Assembly: GCF_001902145.1 (NCBI RefSeq)
Contig: NZ_MRST01000025.1
Span: 62,001-126,000 of the forward strand
Reading direction: 5' to 3'
From: Pseudomonas fluorescens
GTDB taxonomy: Bacteria; Pseudomonadota; Gammaproteobacteria; Pseudomonadales; Pseudomonadaceae
Length of the DNA: 64,000 bases
The first letter of the stretch is position 1. The number at the start of each line of letters is the position of its first letter. Shown one piece after another: positions 8,646 through 17,600 of the stretch. Below the pieces are notes generated by a model, which made no database searches, had not been told where the DNA came from, and saw nothing but the letters and a program-made list of their open reading frames with translations. Position numbers and translations under genes: made by a program.

Positions 8646-8698
8646 ACCAGGCTACCCACGTCTTCGTTAACGTTTTTCGTGAGCGAACTCGCGCCTAC
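8601..8698. repeat. REPIN (type A) overlapping two convergent gene ends
   Basis: Inverted pair of GTAGGAGCGAG-type REP arms (8601-8622 forward; 8676-8698 reverse, degenerate with GTGAGCGAACTC). Unlike most REPINs it lies inside coding sequence: the left arm encodes the end of the GNAT protein and the right arm the end of SfnG. Confidence 0.85.
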
Positions 8699-9766
8699 AG
8701 CGGCCTTGACTTCAAGCTCGCGCACCAACGGCAATACACGTTTGCCGAAATACTCCACTTCTTCCTGAAAGTGCAGAAAGCCTGCAAGCACCAAGTCCAC
8801 ACCCACGGCCTTGAGTGCCACGATGCGCTCGGCGATCTGCTGCGGCGTGCCGATCAGGTTGGTCTTGAAGCCATCGTTGTATTGCACCAGATCCTCAAAG
8901 CTGGATTTGGCCCAGTTCCCCTCGCCCTCCGGTGACGCCTTGCCCGCTTGCCTGGCCGCGTCACCAAAGGCGTTGACCGCCTCCGGGTCGGCTTGGTCGA
9001 TGATCTGCGCCAGCACCGCACGCGCCTCTTCTTCAGTGTCGCGGGCGATCACGAAGGCGTTCACGCCCACCTTCACCGAATGCTGGTTGGCAGCGGCCTT
9101 GGCGCGGATGTCGTCGACCTGGGCCTTGACGCCTTCGGGTGTGTTGCCATTGGTGAAATACCAATCCGACACCCGCGCTGCCATATCGCGAGCCGCCCGA
9201 GAACTGCCGCCCTGGAAGATCTCTGGCTGGCCCAGGGGCTTGGGCTTGAGGGTGTAATGGTTGAAGCGATAGAAGTCGCCCTTGAAGGTGAAATCGTCCT
9301 GGGTCCAGATGCCTTTGAGGGCGCGGATAAACTCTTCGGAACGCCGATAGCGCTCATCGTGCTCCAGCCAATGCTCGCCAATGGCCTGGAATTCGCCCTT
9401 GAACCAGCCACTGACGATATTCACCGCGATACGGCCATTGGTCAGTTGGTCGATGGTCGCCAATTGCTTGGCCGCCAGCGCCGGTTGCCAAGGCCCGGGC
9501 AGGATCGCCGCGATGACCTTGAGGGTGGTGGTCGCCGCCAGCAACGCATGGCTGAACGCCACAGACTCATGCTGGTTCTCGGCGCCGTAGCCTGCGGTGA
9601 AGCGAATCTGGGTCAGGCCATACTCAAAACCCGCCGCCTCCGCCAGTTGCGCCAGCTTGCGGTTGTACTCGATGCCCCAGTGGGTGCGTTGTTCAATCTT
9701 GCTCACCACCAAACCACCGCTGACGTTGGGCACCCAATAGGCAAATTTCACGGCTTGCTGACTCAT
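8642..9766 (-). CDS. sfnG: dimethylsulfone monooxygenase SfnG (LLM-class flavoprotein)
   Basis: 374-residue bacterial-luciferase-like, FMNH2-dependent monooxygenase; SfnG oxidises dimethylsulfone to methanesulfinate so that the sulfur can be assimilated. The N-terminus QQAVKFAYWVPNVSGGLVV, the internal QIRFTAGYGAENQHESV, NIVSGWFKGEF and EIFQGGSSRAARD are as in known SfnG/SsuD-type enzymes. The longer open frame (to 9955) was rejected because family members start at MSQQAVKF and a sigma-54 promoter lies just upstream. The extreme C-terminus (about VGASSLTKN onward) is REP-derived. A flavin reductase partner is not adjacent; a TSUP anion exporter is downstream in the same orientation of reading but beyond a repeat block. 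Confidence 0.9.
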   Translation of the reverse strand: MSQQAVKFAYWVPNVSGGLVVSKIEQRTHWGIEYNRKLAQLAEAAGFEYGLTQIRFTAGYGAENQHESVAFSHALLAATTTLKVIAAILPGPWQPALAAKQLATIDQLTNGRIAVNIVSGWFKGEFQAIGEHWLEHDERYRRSEEFIRALKGIWTQDDFTFKGDFYRFNHYTLKPKPLGQPEIFQGGSSRAARDMAARVSDWYFTNGNTPEGVKAQVDDIRAKAAANQHSVKVGVNAFVIARDTEEEARAVLAQIIDQADPEAVNAFGDAARQAGKASPEGEGNWAKSSFEDLVQYNDGFKTNLIGTPQQIAERIVALKAVGVDLVLAGFLHFQEEVEYFGKRVLPLVRELEVKAAVGASSLTKNVNEDVGSLV

Positions 9767-9804
9767 CGGACGGTACCTCGCACAAGGGATGTACCAGTGC
9801 TTAG

Positions 9805-9819
9805 GCAGCAAGCGTGCCA
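9805..9819 (-). promoter_or_regulatory. sigma-54 promoter of sfnG
   Basis: On the minus strand TGGCACGCTTGCTGC matches the -24/-12 consensus, with GG and GC separated by exactly 10 nt. The predicted transcript starts near 9793, about 27 nt before the sfnG ATG. This agrees with the known sigma-54/SfnR control of sfnG in Pseudomonas. Confidence 0.8.
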
Positions 9820-9918
9820 GGGGCAGGCAAATGCCAAAAACCTGGGGGTTACAGGGCAAAAAGGATGATTGAAGCGTTGGTTCGCCAATGTCTGGGATCG
9901 TAGTGATTTGTGGATCTG

Positions 9919-9936
9919 CTGTTGCTGGAGCAACAG
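9919..9936. promoter_or_regulatory. 18-bp palindrome, possible enhancer site for sfnG
   Basis: CTGTTGCT-GG-AGCAACAG, a perfect dyad with 8-bp arms, about 110-130 bp upstream of the predicted sigma-54 promoter. That is the usual distance for an enhancer-binding protein such as SfnR. Site identity is inferred. Confidence 0.45.
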
Positions 9937-9961
9937 TGGCGACCGGCGCCGTCAAACGTAT

Positions 9962-10363
9962 CCACGATGCGAAGCGAGTAGCTCTTGATCTGCTTTTGAT
10001 CTTGATCTTAGGCGCCCCGTTAAACCACGCTGGCCGGAATTCGACAGTGATTTGGGGGGTAAACCGGCAGGGATGCCGGTTTAGCCGCCCCGCGCCATGG
10101 ATGGCGCGTGGCGGCGGCCCCCCAAATCACTGGCGGATTACGGGCACACCGAGCCCAAGCGAGGTGCCGAGTGGTGGGGCAAGAGCGTTTTGCTTACTTT
10201 GCCGCTTTTGCAAAGTGAGCCGCCGTCAGGGCGGAACCCTAAGCGGCCGTTACCGCAGGAATGGATATGTACACAATCCAACTGTGTTGACTGTCAGGCC
10301 GCCTTCGCGAGCAAGCCCGCTCCCACAGTTAGATCGCAGGGCGTCAGGTAGATAGGCGTCGGC
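9962..10363. repeat. long structured intergenic repeat, copy 1
   Basis: A stretch of about 310 bp (9962-10272), plus an adjoining REP and tail, recurs at 36109-36523 in the same orientation. It is packed with inverted repeats: GTGATTTGGGGGG with CCCCCCAAATCAC, AACCGGC/GCCGGTT, GCGCCA/TGGCGC and ACTTTGC/GCAAAGT. The two copies differ by paired changes in one stem, which points to a folded RNA or DNA element. Short open frames inside it (from MDGAWRRPPK) lose frame between copies and are not genes. Confidence 0.8.
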
Positions 10364-10372
10364 CGGCAGGCC

Positions 10373-10400
10373 GCCTTCGCAGGCAAGCCAGCTCCCACAT
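10373..10400. repeat. REP, type C
   Basis: CCTTCGCAGGCAAGCCAGCT followed by CCCACA, a single REP of the GTGGGAGCTGGCTTGCCTGCG family, reading in reverse. It follows the REP inside the structured repeat by about 45 bp. Confidence 0.75.
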
Positions 10401-10450
10401 TTAGACCCCGGGGTGTCAGATGGATAGCCGCTGAGTGTCAGGCCACGTGC

Positions 10451-11236
10451 TCAAAACGCCAACTTATAACCCACCGCCATCAACATCACCGCCAGGCACG
10501 GCCGCAGTACCCCGTCGGGAATCCTGCCAGTCATGTGGCTGCCAATGTAGATCCCCGGCAGCGACCCCATCAGCAAAAAGCCCAGCAGATGCCAGTCCAT
10601 GTTCCCCATGCTGGCATGGCCCAGGCCTGCCACTAATGTCAGGGGCACTGCATGGGCGATCTCGGTGCCAACCAGGCGCCGCGTGGCCAGGAACGGGTAC
10701 AGGATGAACAGCGCCACCGTGCCTAGGGCGCCAGCGCCGATAGAGGTCAGGGCTACCATGGTGCCGAGGATCGCACCCGTCGCCACGGTCAGCGCGTTGA
10801 GATTACGCGGGCGCAGATGATAGGAATCGCCAGCATGACGCTGGGCAAAGGCCAACAGGCTTTTCTTGAACAGGATCGCCAGGGCCGTCAGCAGCAATAC
10901 CACGCCAAGGGCCTGCTTGATCACCGCGTTCATCGCGCTGGGGTCGGTGTGCAGGCTGGCCAGGAACCATAACGTCAGCAATACCGCCGGCACGCTACCC
11001 AGGGTGAGCCAGCCAGTGATGCTCCAGTCGATGTTCTTGTTCTTGCTGTGCACCAGCACGCCACCGGACTTGGTGATCGCGGCGTACAGCAGGTCGGTGC
11101 CCACCGCAGTGGCTGGGTTGATGCCAAACCACAGCAGGATCGGGGTCATCAGCGAACCGCCGCCCACCCCCGTCATGCCCACGATAAAACCCACGATCAG
11201 GCCGGCAACCACGAAACCAATATTACCTACATCCAT
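10451..11236 (-). CDS. TSUP-family (TauE/SafE) anion exporter
   Basis: 261-residue polytopic inner-membrane protein with about eight hydrophobic segments. It starts with NIGFVVAGLIVGFIVGMTGVGGGSLMTPILL, the G-x-G-G-G-S signature of the TauE/SafE/DUF81 family, repeated in inverted form near GAILGTMVALTSIGAGALGTV. Members export sulfite, sulfoacetate or other organosulfur anions. It lies just beyond sfnG, so sulfur anion handling is a reasonable guess, but the structured repeat between the two argues against an operon. It reads towards the repeat block with no partner gene. Confidence 0.82.
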   Translation of the reverse strand: MDVGNIGFVVAGLIVGFIVGMTGVGGGSLMTPILLWFGINPATAVGTDLLYAAITKSGGVLVHSKNKNIDWSITGWLTLGSVPAVLLTLWFLASLHTDPSAMNAVIKQALGVVLLLTALAILFKKSLLAFAQRHAGDSYHLRPRNLNALTVATGAILGTMVALTSIGAGALGTVALFILYPFLATRRLVGTEIAHAVPLTLVAGLGHASMGNMDWHLLGFLLMGSLPGIYIGSHMTGRIPDGVLRPCLAVMLMAVGYKLAF

Positions 11237-11332
11237 TCCAGCTACCCGCGGCCTTATAAATTTCTGGCCGCAGGATAGCGATTTTTCTTATAACCACTTA
11301 TACCGATGCGATCTGAGTTTATGCTTTTTTGA

Positions 11333-12634
11333 TCACGGTAGGTTAGGCAGCCACACACGAAACCGCGCCCCGCCCAAGGGAGACGCCAAGGCCGTCAACG
11401 TGCCGCCCTGGGCCTCCAGGGCGCGCCGGCTGATCGCCAGGCCCAGGCCAAAGCCACCGGTTGCACGGTCGCGGCTACGGTCCAGGCGGTAGAACGGCTC
11501 GAAGATGCGCTCGCGCTGGTCCGCCGGTATGCCGATGCCATCGTCGTCCACCCAGATTTCACAGCCTTTGGGGCATACGCGCACGCCCACCTGGATGCGC
11601 TTGTCGCAGTAGCGCGTCGCATTGCGCAGCAGGTTCTGCAAGGCCCTGGCAGTCAGGCGCGGGTCGAGGCTGAAGCGCTCCACGGCACAATCGAGCACCA
11701 CATCGATGACGATATCGGGGTTTTCCAGCTCATCGTCGACGCTGCCCAACACGCTGTCGATAAACTCGTCGAGCGCCACCTCTACCCGCTCGGGCAATTG
11801 CGCCGGGTTTTGCAGGCGGCTGTAAGACAGCAATTCCAGCACCAGCTCATCCAGCTCCCGAATATGCGCCACCAGGCTTTGCAGGCGCTCGCGGCTGGCC
11901 GGGGGCAAGTCTTCGGAGAGCGCCAGCGCCAGCCCGAAGTCCAGGCGGGTGAGCGGCGTGCGCAGTTCATGGGAGACCGCATTGAGCAAATCGCGCTGCT
12001 GGTTCAAGAGGCGCTCGATATCATCGGCCATGGTGTCGAATACCGCCGCCAGGCCGCCGATGCTGGAGCTGGGTGCGAGCCCCGTACGCGCCTCCAGATG
12101 GCCCTTGCCCAATAGCGCGGCAGTGCTCTTCAGACGCTCCAGGTCACGCCAGTGCGGACGCAGCCACACCAGCAGGCACGCAAGCAATGCAGCGCCGACC
12201 AGCACGTTCATCGACCAGTACAGCAGGTTCATGTCCAACGGGTCTGGCGGTACGGTCAGCTTGACCGCGAACTGCTGGTTGATCGGCGAACTGATTTCTT
12301 CCATCCAGCCCCACTCGCCCAGGCGGATCACTGGCTTGCCTTGCTCCAGTAACTGTTCTTCCTCAGGGGTGTAGCGGGCGTCCTGGCGCAGCAACAATTG
12401 CACTTTCAAGGGTGCAAAATCGTGGCTCAATTGGTCGGTCACCTGGGACCAGCGCTCCACCGGTGCGCGCTGGTACTGCTTGACCATGAGCTTTTGCAGG
12501 CCACGGGACTGTTCGATGTTGTAGTCCATGTAGCGGTGTTCGAACAGCTGGATCACCAGCTTGGGAATCAGGTAGATCGCCGCGCTGTAGGTGACGATGG
12601 TGATCAGGTAGAGGCGCAGCAGTACGCGAAACAT
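11333..12634 (-). CDS. sensor histidine kinase
   Basis: 433 residues. One transmembrane helix at about 8-26 and a second at about 139-158 bracket a periplasmic domain of roughly 110 residues; a HAMP linker (about 160-212) follows. The H-box is SHELRTPLTRLDF with His222, followed by the ATPase with N-box LQNLLRNATRYCD, G1 DDGIGIP and G2 GGFGLGLAISRRAL. It starts 3 nt after the response-regulator stop, so they form one operon. The pair diverges from an RND efflux operon, which it most likely controls. The overall layout resembles RstB/ParS-type sensors of cationic or antimicrobial stress; the ligand cannot be read from sequence. Confidence 0.88.
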   Translation of the reverse strand: MFRVLLRLYLITIVTYSAAIYLIPKLVIQLFEHRYMDYNIEQSRGLQKLMVKQYQRAPVERWSQVTDQLSHDFAPLKVQLLLRQDARYTPEEEQLLEQGKPVIRLGEWGWMEEISSPINQQFAVKLTVPPDPLDMNLLYWSMNVLVGAALLACLLVWLRPHWRDLERLKSTAALLGKGHLEARTGLAPSSSIGGLAAVFDTMADDIERLLNQQRDLLNAVSHELRTPLTRLDFGLALALSEDLPPASRERLQSLVAHIRELDELVLELLSYSRLQNPAQLPERVEVALDEFIDSVLGSVDDELENPDIVIDVVLDCAVERFSLDPRLTARALQNLLRNATRYCDKRIQVGVRVCPKGCEIWVDDDGIGIPADQRERIFEPFYRLDRSRDRATGGFGLGLAISRRALEAQGGTLTALASPLGGARFRVWLPNLP

Positions 12635-12637
12635 GGT

Positions 12638-13339
12638 TCAGCATTCCCACTCGGAACGGCTGAACAGATACCCTTTGCCCCACACTGTCTTGATCTTGCG
12701 CGCCTCGCCCGCATGGTCGTCGAACTTGCGCCGCAGCTTGGAGATAGCCACGTCCACCGAACGGTCGGTGCCGTTGAACTCGATACCGCGCAGGCGTTGC
12801 AGGATCTGATCGCGGCTGAGCACTTCGCCGGCATGCCGGGCCAGCACCACCAGCAGGTTGTATTCACCGCTGGACAGCTCCACCGCCTGCTCGCGCCAGG
12901 TCACGGTGCGCTCGGACAAATCAATGCACAGGTTGCCCATGACGATCTGGTCGCTGGCCACCTGGGGTTCGGACAGGCTGCTGCGACGCAGCAGCGTGCG
13001 CACCCGGGCCAGCAATACGCGCGGCTCGCAGGGTTTGGTCACATAATCGTCGGCGCCCATCTCCAGGCCCAATACCTGGTCGTGGCTGTCATCGCGGGCG
13101 GTCAGCATCAGGATCGGCAGCCCCGCCGAATCGGCGCGCAGCAAGCGGCACACCTGCAGGCCGTCGAGGCCCGGCAGCATCAGGTCGAGGATCACCAGGT
13201 CCGGCGGGTTGAGGCGTGCGCGTTCACGGACATGGTCGCCACGGCTGAGCACGCTGACGTGGTAGCCATTGCGTTCCAGGTAGCTGGCAATCAGCTCGGA
13301 GAGTGCGGCGTCGTCTTCCACCAGGAGGATGTTGGGCAT
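12638..13339 (-). CDS. OmpR-family response regulator
   Basis: 233 residues: receiver domain with acidic pair E8/D9-D10, phospho-acceptor D52 (VILDLMLPG) and K102 (DDYVTKP), then a winged-helix DNA-binding domain (about 135-230, ending TVWGKGYLFSRSEWEC). The ATG at 13339 is chosen over upstream frames because receiver domains begin MPNILLVEDD. It is the first gene of the operon with the histidine kinase. The 171-bp divergent region before the efflux adaptor contains CTTCACAG direct repeats, 21 bp apart, that could be its binding site. Confidence 0.9.
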   Translation of the reverse strand: MPNILLVEDDAALSELIASYLERNGYHVSVLSRGDHVRERARLNPPDLVILDLMLPGLDGLQVCRLLRADSAGLPILMLTARDDSHDQVLGLEMGADDYVTKPCEPRVLLARVRTLLRRSSLSEPQVASDQIVMGNLCIDLSERTVTWREQAVELSSGEYNLLVVLARHAGEVLSRDQILQRLRGIEFNGTDRSVDVAISKLRRKFDDHAGEARKIKTVWGKGYLFSRSEWEC

Positions 13340-13429
13340 GGTGTTTCCAAATAATGCTGTTTGTTGGTGTGTTGCAGGATTGTGCAAGGATATACGCCCC
13401 CGACGCCCTGCGCGCCGTACCTTACACTT

Positions 13430-13458
13430 CTTCACAGACCCGCTACACAGCTTCACAG
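13430..13458. promoter_or_regulatory. CTTCACAG direct repeats, likely response-regulator box
   Basis: The octamer CTTCACAG occurs at 13430-13437 and 13451-13458 (21 bp, two helical turns), with CTACACAG between them at 13443-13450. Tandem direct repeats are what OmpR-family regulators bind. The site lies about 50-80 bp before the adaptor start and about 90-120 bp before the regulator start. Confidence 0.45.
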
Positions 13459-13510
13459 CACCACGGCGCAGGTGCCCCTAGGATGCGCCAGTCAATATTG
13501 GGATAAGAGC

Positions 13511-14653
13511 ATGTCGAAGAATCTATTTGCGCCGTTTTGCCTGTTGGCCCTCACACTGGCGCTGAGCGCGTGTGGTCAGTCGGCAGACGAGGCGCCACAA
13601 ATGCCCCTGGCCAAAGTGCGGATCGAAACCCTGCAGGCCAAGCCTCTCTCTATTACCAGCGAACTGAGCGGGCGCATCGCGGCACCGCGTATCGCCGAGG
13701 TACGCGCGCGGGTCGCCGGGGTGGTCATGCAGCGGGTGTTCAACGAAGGTCACGATGTAAAGCAAGGCGACGTGTTGTTCCGTATTGACCCGGCGCCGTT
13801 CAAGGCCGACCTGGACAGTGCCCAGGCCAACCTGAGCAAGGCCGAGGCCAATGCATTCCAAGCGCGCCTGCAAGAACAGCGCTACAGCCAACTGGTCGAA
13901 GGCAACGCCATCAGCGGCCAGGAGTACGACAACGCCCGCGCCGCCCTGCGCCAGACCAACGCCGAAGTGGCCGCCAACAAGGCCGCCGTCGAGCGTGCCA
14001 AGCTGAACCTGGGCTATGCCACCGTGACCGCACCGATTTCCGGGCGCATCGGCCGCGCGCTGGTGACCGAAGGCGCGCTGGTCGGCCAGAACGAAGCCAC
14101 GCCGCTGGCGATTATCCAGCAACTGGACCCGATCCACGCCGACCTCACCCAGTCCACCCGTGAGCTGAACGACCTGCGCCGCGCCTTTCGTGCCGGCAGC
14201 CTGAAGCAGGTCGGCCAGGACCAGGCCAAGGCCACCTTGATCCAGGACGACGGCAGCCTGTACCCCTTGCCGGGTAAATTGCTCTTCTCCGAGATCAGCG
14301 TCGACCCGGGCACCGGGCAGATCATCCTGCGCAGCGAGTTCCCCAACCCGGACCTCGACCTGTTGCCCGGCAGCTTTGTGCGGGTGCGCCTGGAGCAGGC
14401 CGTGGACAAACAAGGTATCAGCGTGCCGCAACGCGCCATCACCCGTGACAGCGCCGGTATCCCGATGGTGTTGCTGCTGGATGCCGAGCAGACCGTCAGC
14501 CAGCAACCGGTGGAGTTGGGTGCGGTGATCGACAACCGCTGGATCGTCACCAGCGGCCTCAAGCCCGGCGACCGCATCATCGTCGAGGGCCTGCAACATG
14601 CGCGCCCCGGTGAAAAAGTTGAAGTGGACGACAGCCCGCTCGTAAAGGAATAA
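13511..14653 (+). CDS. RND efflux periplasmic adaptor lipoprotein
   Basis: 380 residues. The lipoprotein signal ends in LALSACGQS (lipobox, acylated Cys near residue 20). The membrane-fusion fold follows: lipoyl half-motifs RVAGVVMQRVFNEGHDVKQGDVLFRID and ATVTAPISGRIGRAL flank an alpha-hairpin (about residues 100-165), then the beta-barrel and membrane-proximal domains. It belongs to the AcrA/MexC/MexX group. The start at 13511 is chosen because it opens the signal peptide; the longer frame has none. It is followed after 6 nt by its RND transporter, and there is no outer-membrane channel gene in the operon, so it probably uses a shared channel such as OprM. Confidence 0.9.
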   Translation: MSKNLFAPFCLLALTLALSACGQSADEAPQMPLAKVRIETLQAKPLSITSELSGRIAAPRIAEVRARVAGVVMQRVFNEGHDVKQGDVLFRIDPAPFKADLDSAQANLSKAEANAFQARLQEQRYSQLVEGNAISGQEYDNARAALRQTNAEVAANKAAVERAKLNLGYATVTAPISGRIGRALVTEGALVGQNEATPLAIIQQLDPIHADLTQSTRELNDLRRAFRAGSLKQVGQDQAKATLIQDDGSLYPLPGKLLFSEISVDPGTGQIILRSEFPNPDLDLLPGSFVRVRLEQAVDKQGISVPQRAITRDSAGIPMVLLLDAEQTVSQQPVELGAVIDNRWIVTSGLKPGDRIIVEGLQHARPGEKVEVDDSPLVKE

Positions 14654-14659
14654 CCCGTC

Positions 14660-17600
14660 ATGCCGCAGTTCTTTATTGACCGCCCGATCTTCGCCTGGGT
14701 GGTGGCCCTGTTTATCCTGCTGGCGGGCTTCCTGGCGATCCCGCAATTGCCGGTGGCCCAGTACCCCAACGTCGCGCCACCCAAGGTGGAAATCTACGCG
14801 GTGTACCCCGGCGCCTCGGCCCAGACCCTGGATGAGAGCGTGGTCAGCCTGATCGAGCAAGAGCTCAACGGCGCCGATCACCTGCTGTATTTCGAATCCC
14901 AGAGCAGCCTGGGTTCGGCGACGATCACCGCGACCTTTCAGCCGGGCACCGACCCGGAAATGGCCCAGGTGGATGTGCAGAACCGCCTCAAGGTCGTCGA
15001 GCCGCGCCTGCCCCAGGCCGTGACTCAGCAAGGCTTGCAGGTGGAAAAAGTCTCCGCCGGCTTCCTGCTGCTGGTCACATTGACGTCCAACGACGGCAAG
15101 CTCGACGACGTGGCGCTCAGTGATTACCTGGCGCGCAACGTGATGAACGAGCTCAAGCGCCTGGACGGGGTCGGCAAGGCCCAGTTGTATGGCGCCGAAC
15201 GCGCCATGCGTATCTGGATCGACCCGCAGAAGCTGATCGGTTTCAACCTCACGCCGGCCGACGTCAACGCCGCGATCAGCGCCCAGAACGCCCAGGTCTC
15301 AGCGGGCAGCATCGGTGACTTGCCGGGCACCCACACCCAGGAGATCACCGCGGCGGTGCTGGTCAAGGGGCAACTGTCCACCCCGGCCGAGTTTGCCGAC
15401 ATCGTGCTCAAGGCCAACCCCGACGGCTCCACCGTGCGCATCGGCGATGTGGCACGGGTGGAAGTCGGCAGCCAGGAATACCAGTTCTCCACGCGCCTGA
15501 ACGGCAAGCCGTCTACCGCCGTCAGCGTGCAACTGTCGCCCGGCGCTAATGCATTGAGTACCGCAACGCTGGTGCGGGCGAAAATGGACGAGTTGTCGCG
15601 CTACTTCCCTGCCAATGTGGAATACAAGATCCCCTACGACACCTCGCCCTTCGTCAAAGTCTCGATCACCAAGGTGGTCTACACCTTGCTGGAGGCGATG
15701 GCGCTGGTGTTCGCGGTGATGTTCCTGTTCCTGCAGAACGTGCGCTACACCTTGATCCCCACGCTGGTGGTGCCAATCGCGCTGATGGGCACCTTCGCCA
15801 CCATGTTGCTGCTGGGTTTCTCGATCAACGTGCTGACCATGTTCGGCATGGTGCTGGCCATCGGTATCCTGGTGGACGATGCCATCGTGGTGGTGGAAAA
15901 CGTCGAGCGCATCATGGCCACCGAGGGCCTGTCGCCCAAGGAGGCGACGAAGAAAGCCATGGGCCAGATCACCGGAGCCATCATCGGTATCACCCTGGTG
16001 CTGGTGGCGGTGTTCCTGCCGATGGCCTTCATGCCGGGTTCGGTGGGCGTGATCTACCAGCAGTTCTCGCTGTCGATGGCCACCTCGATCCTGTTCTCCG
16101 CATTCCTGGCCCTGACCTTGACCCCGGCCCTGTGCGCCACCTTGCTCAAGCCGATTGCCAAGGACGAGCACCATGCCAAGGGTGGTTTCTTCGGCTGGTT
16201 CAACCAGCGCTTTGAGCAACTCACCAACCGTTACGAAGGTTGGGTGGCCTATGCCCTCAAGCGCAGCGGCCGCTACCTGCTGATCTACCTGGTATTGCTG
16301 GTGGGCATGGGCCTGTTGTTCAGCCGCCTGCCCTCCTCGTTCCTGCCGGTGGAAGACCAGGGCTACACCATCACTGATATCCAGTTGCCGCCAGGCGCCA
16401 GCAAGAACCGTACGGTGCAGGTAGCCGAGCAGATCGAGGCGCATAACGCAGGCGAACCTGGGGTGGGTGATACCACCATGATCATGGGCTTCAGCTTCTC
16501 AGGTTCCGGGCAAAACGCGGCGCTGGCGTTTACCACGCTCAAGGATTGGTCAGAGCGTGGCAGTGATGACTCCGCTTCCTCGATTGCCGATCGCGCCAAC
16601 ATGGCCTTCAGCGACCTCAAGGACGCGATTGCCTACGCGGTTCTGCCGCCACCGGTAGACGGCCTGGGCACGTCCAGTGGTTTCGAGTTCCGTTTGCAGG
16701 ACCGTGGTGGCGTCGGCCATGCAGGATTGATGGCCGCGCGTACCGAATTGCTGGACGCTGCAGCGAAAAGCCCGATCCTGGCCAACGTGCGTGAAAGCGC
16801 CTTGGCTGAAGCACCACAAGTCCAGCTGGAAGTGGACCGCAAGCAGGCTAACGCCCTGGGTGTGTCGTTTGCCGACGTGGGCAACGTGCTGTCGTCGGCG
16901 ATCGGCTCGGCGTATATCAACGACTTCCCCAACCAGGGCCGTATGCAGCGCGTGGTGGTGCAGGCCGAAGGCGACCAACGCAGCCAGGTGGCCGACCTGA
17001 TGAAAATCCACGTGCGCAACAACGCCGGGAAGATGGTGCCGTTGTCAGCCTTCGTCGAAGCCAAGTGGACCCAAGGCCCGACGCAGTTGACCCGTTACAA
17101 CGGTTACCCGGCCATCGCCATCAGCGGCGAAGCGGCGCCGGGGCACAGCACGGGCGAGGCCATGAACGAAATCCAGCGCCTGGTCAGCCAGCTGCCCGCC
17201 GGGCTGGGCCAGGAATGGACGGGCTTGTCGTTGCAGGAGCGCTTGTCCGGCTCCCAGGCACCGCTGCTGTTGGGCCTGTCGTTGCTGATCGTGTTCCTGT
17301 GCCTGGCCGCGCTGTATGAAAGCTGGTCGATCCCCACCTCGGTGTTGCTGGTGGTGCCGCTGGGCGTGCTCGGTGCGGTGTTGGCCGTGAGCTTGCGCGG
17401 GATGCCCAACGACGTGTTCTTCAAGGTCGGCTTGATCACCATCATTGGCCTGTCGGCGAAGAACGCGATCCTGATCATCGAGTTCGCCAAGGACCTGTAT
17501 GACCAGGGCGAGGATTTGCTCGACGCCACCTTGAAAGCGGCACGGCTGCGACTGCGGCCGATCATCATGACGTCCCTGGCGTTCATTCTCGGCGTGGTGC

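Noticed and set aside
10097..10351. ORF beginning MDGAWRRPPK in the structured repeat (also at 36250)
   Set aside because: The two copies share the start but go out of frame after a stem length change, while base pairing is preserved; no ribosome site.
13523..15031. 502-residue antisense ORF over the RND adaptor
   Set aside because: High-GC shadow frame opposite well-identified genes; no motif and no ribosome site.
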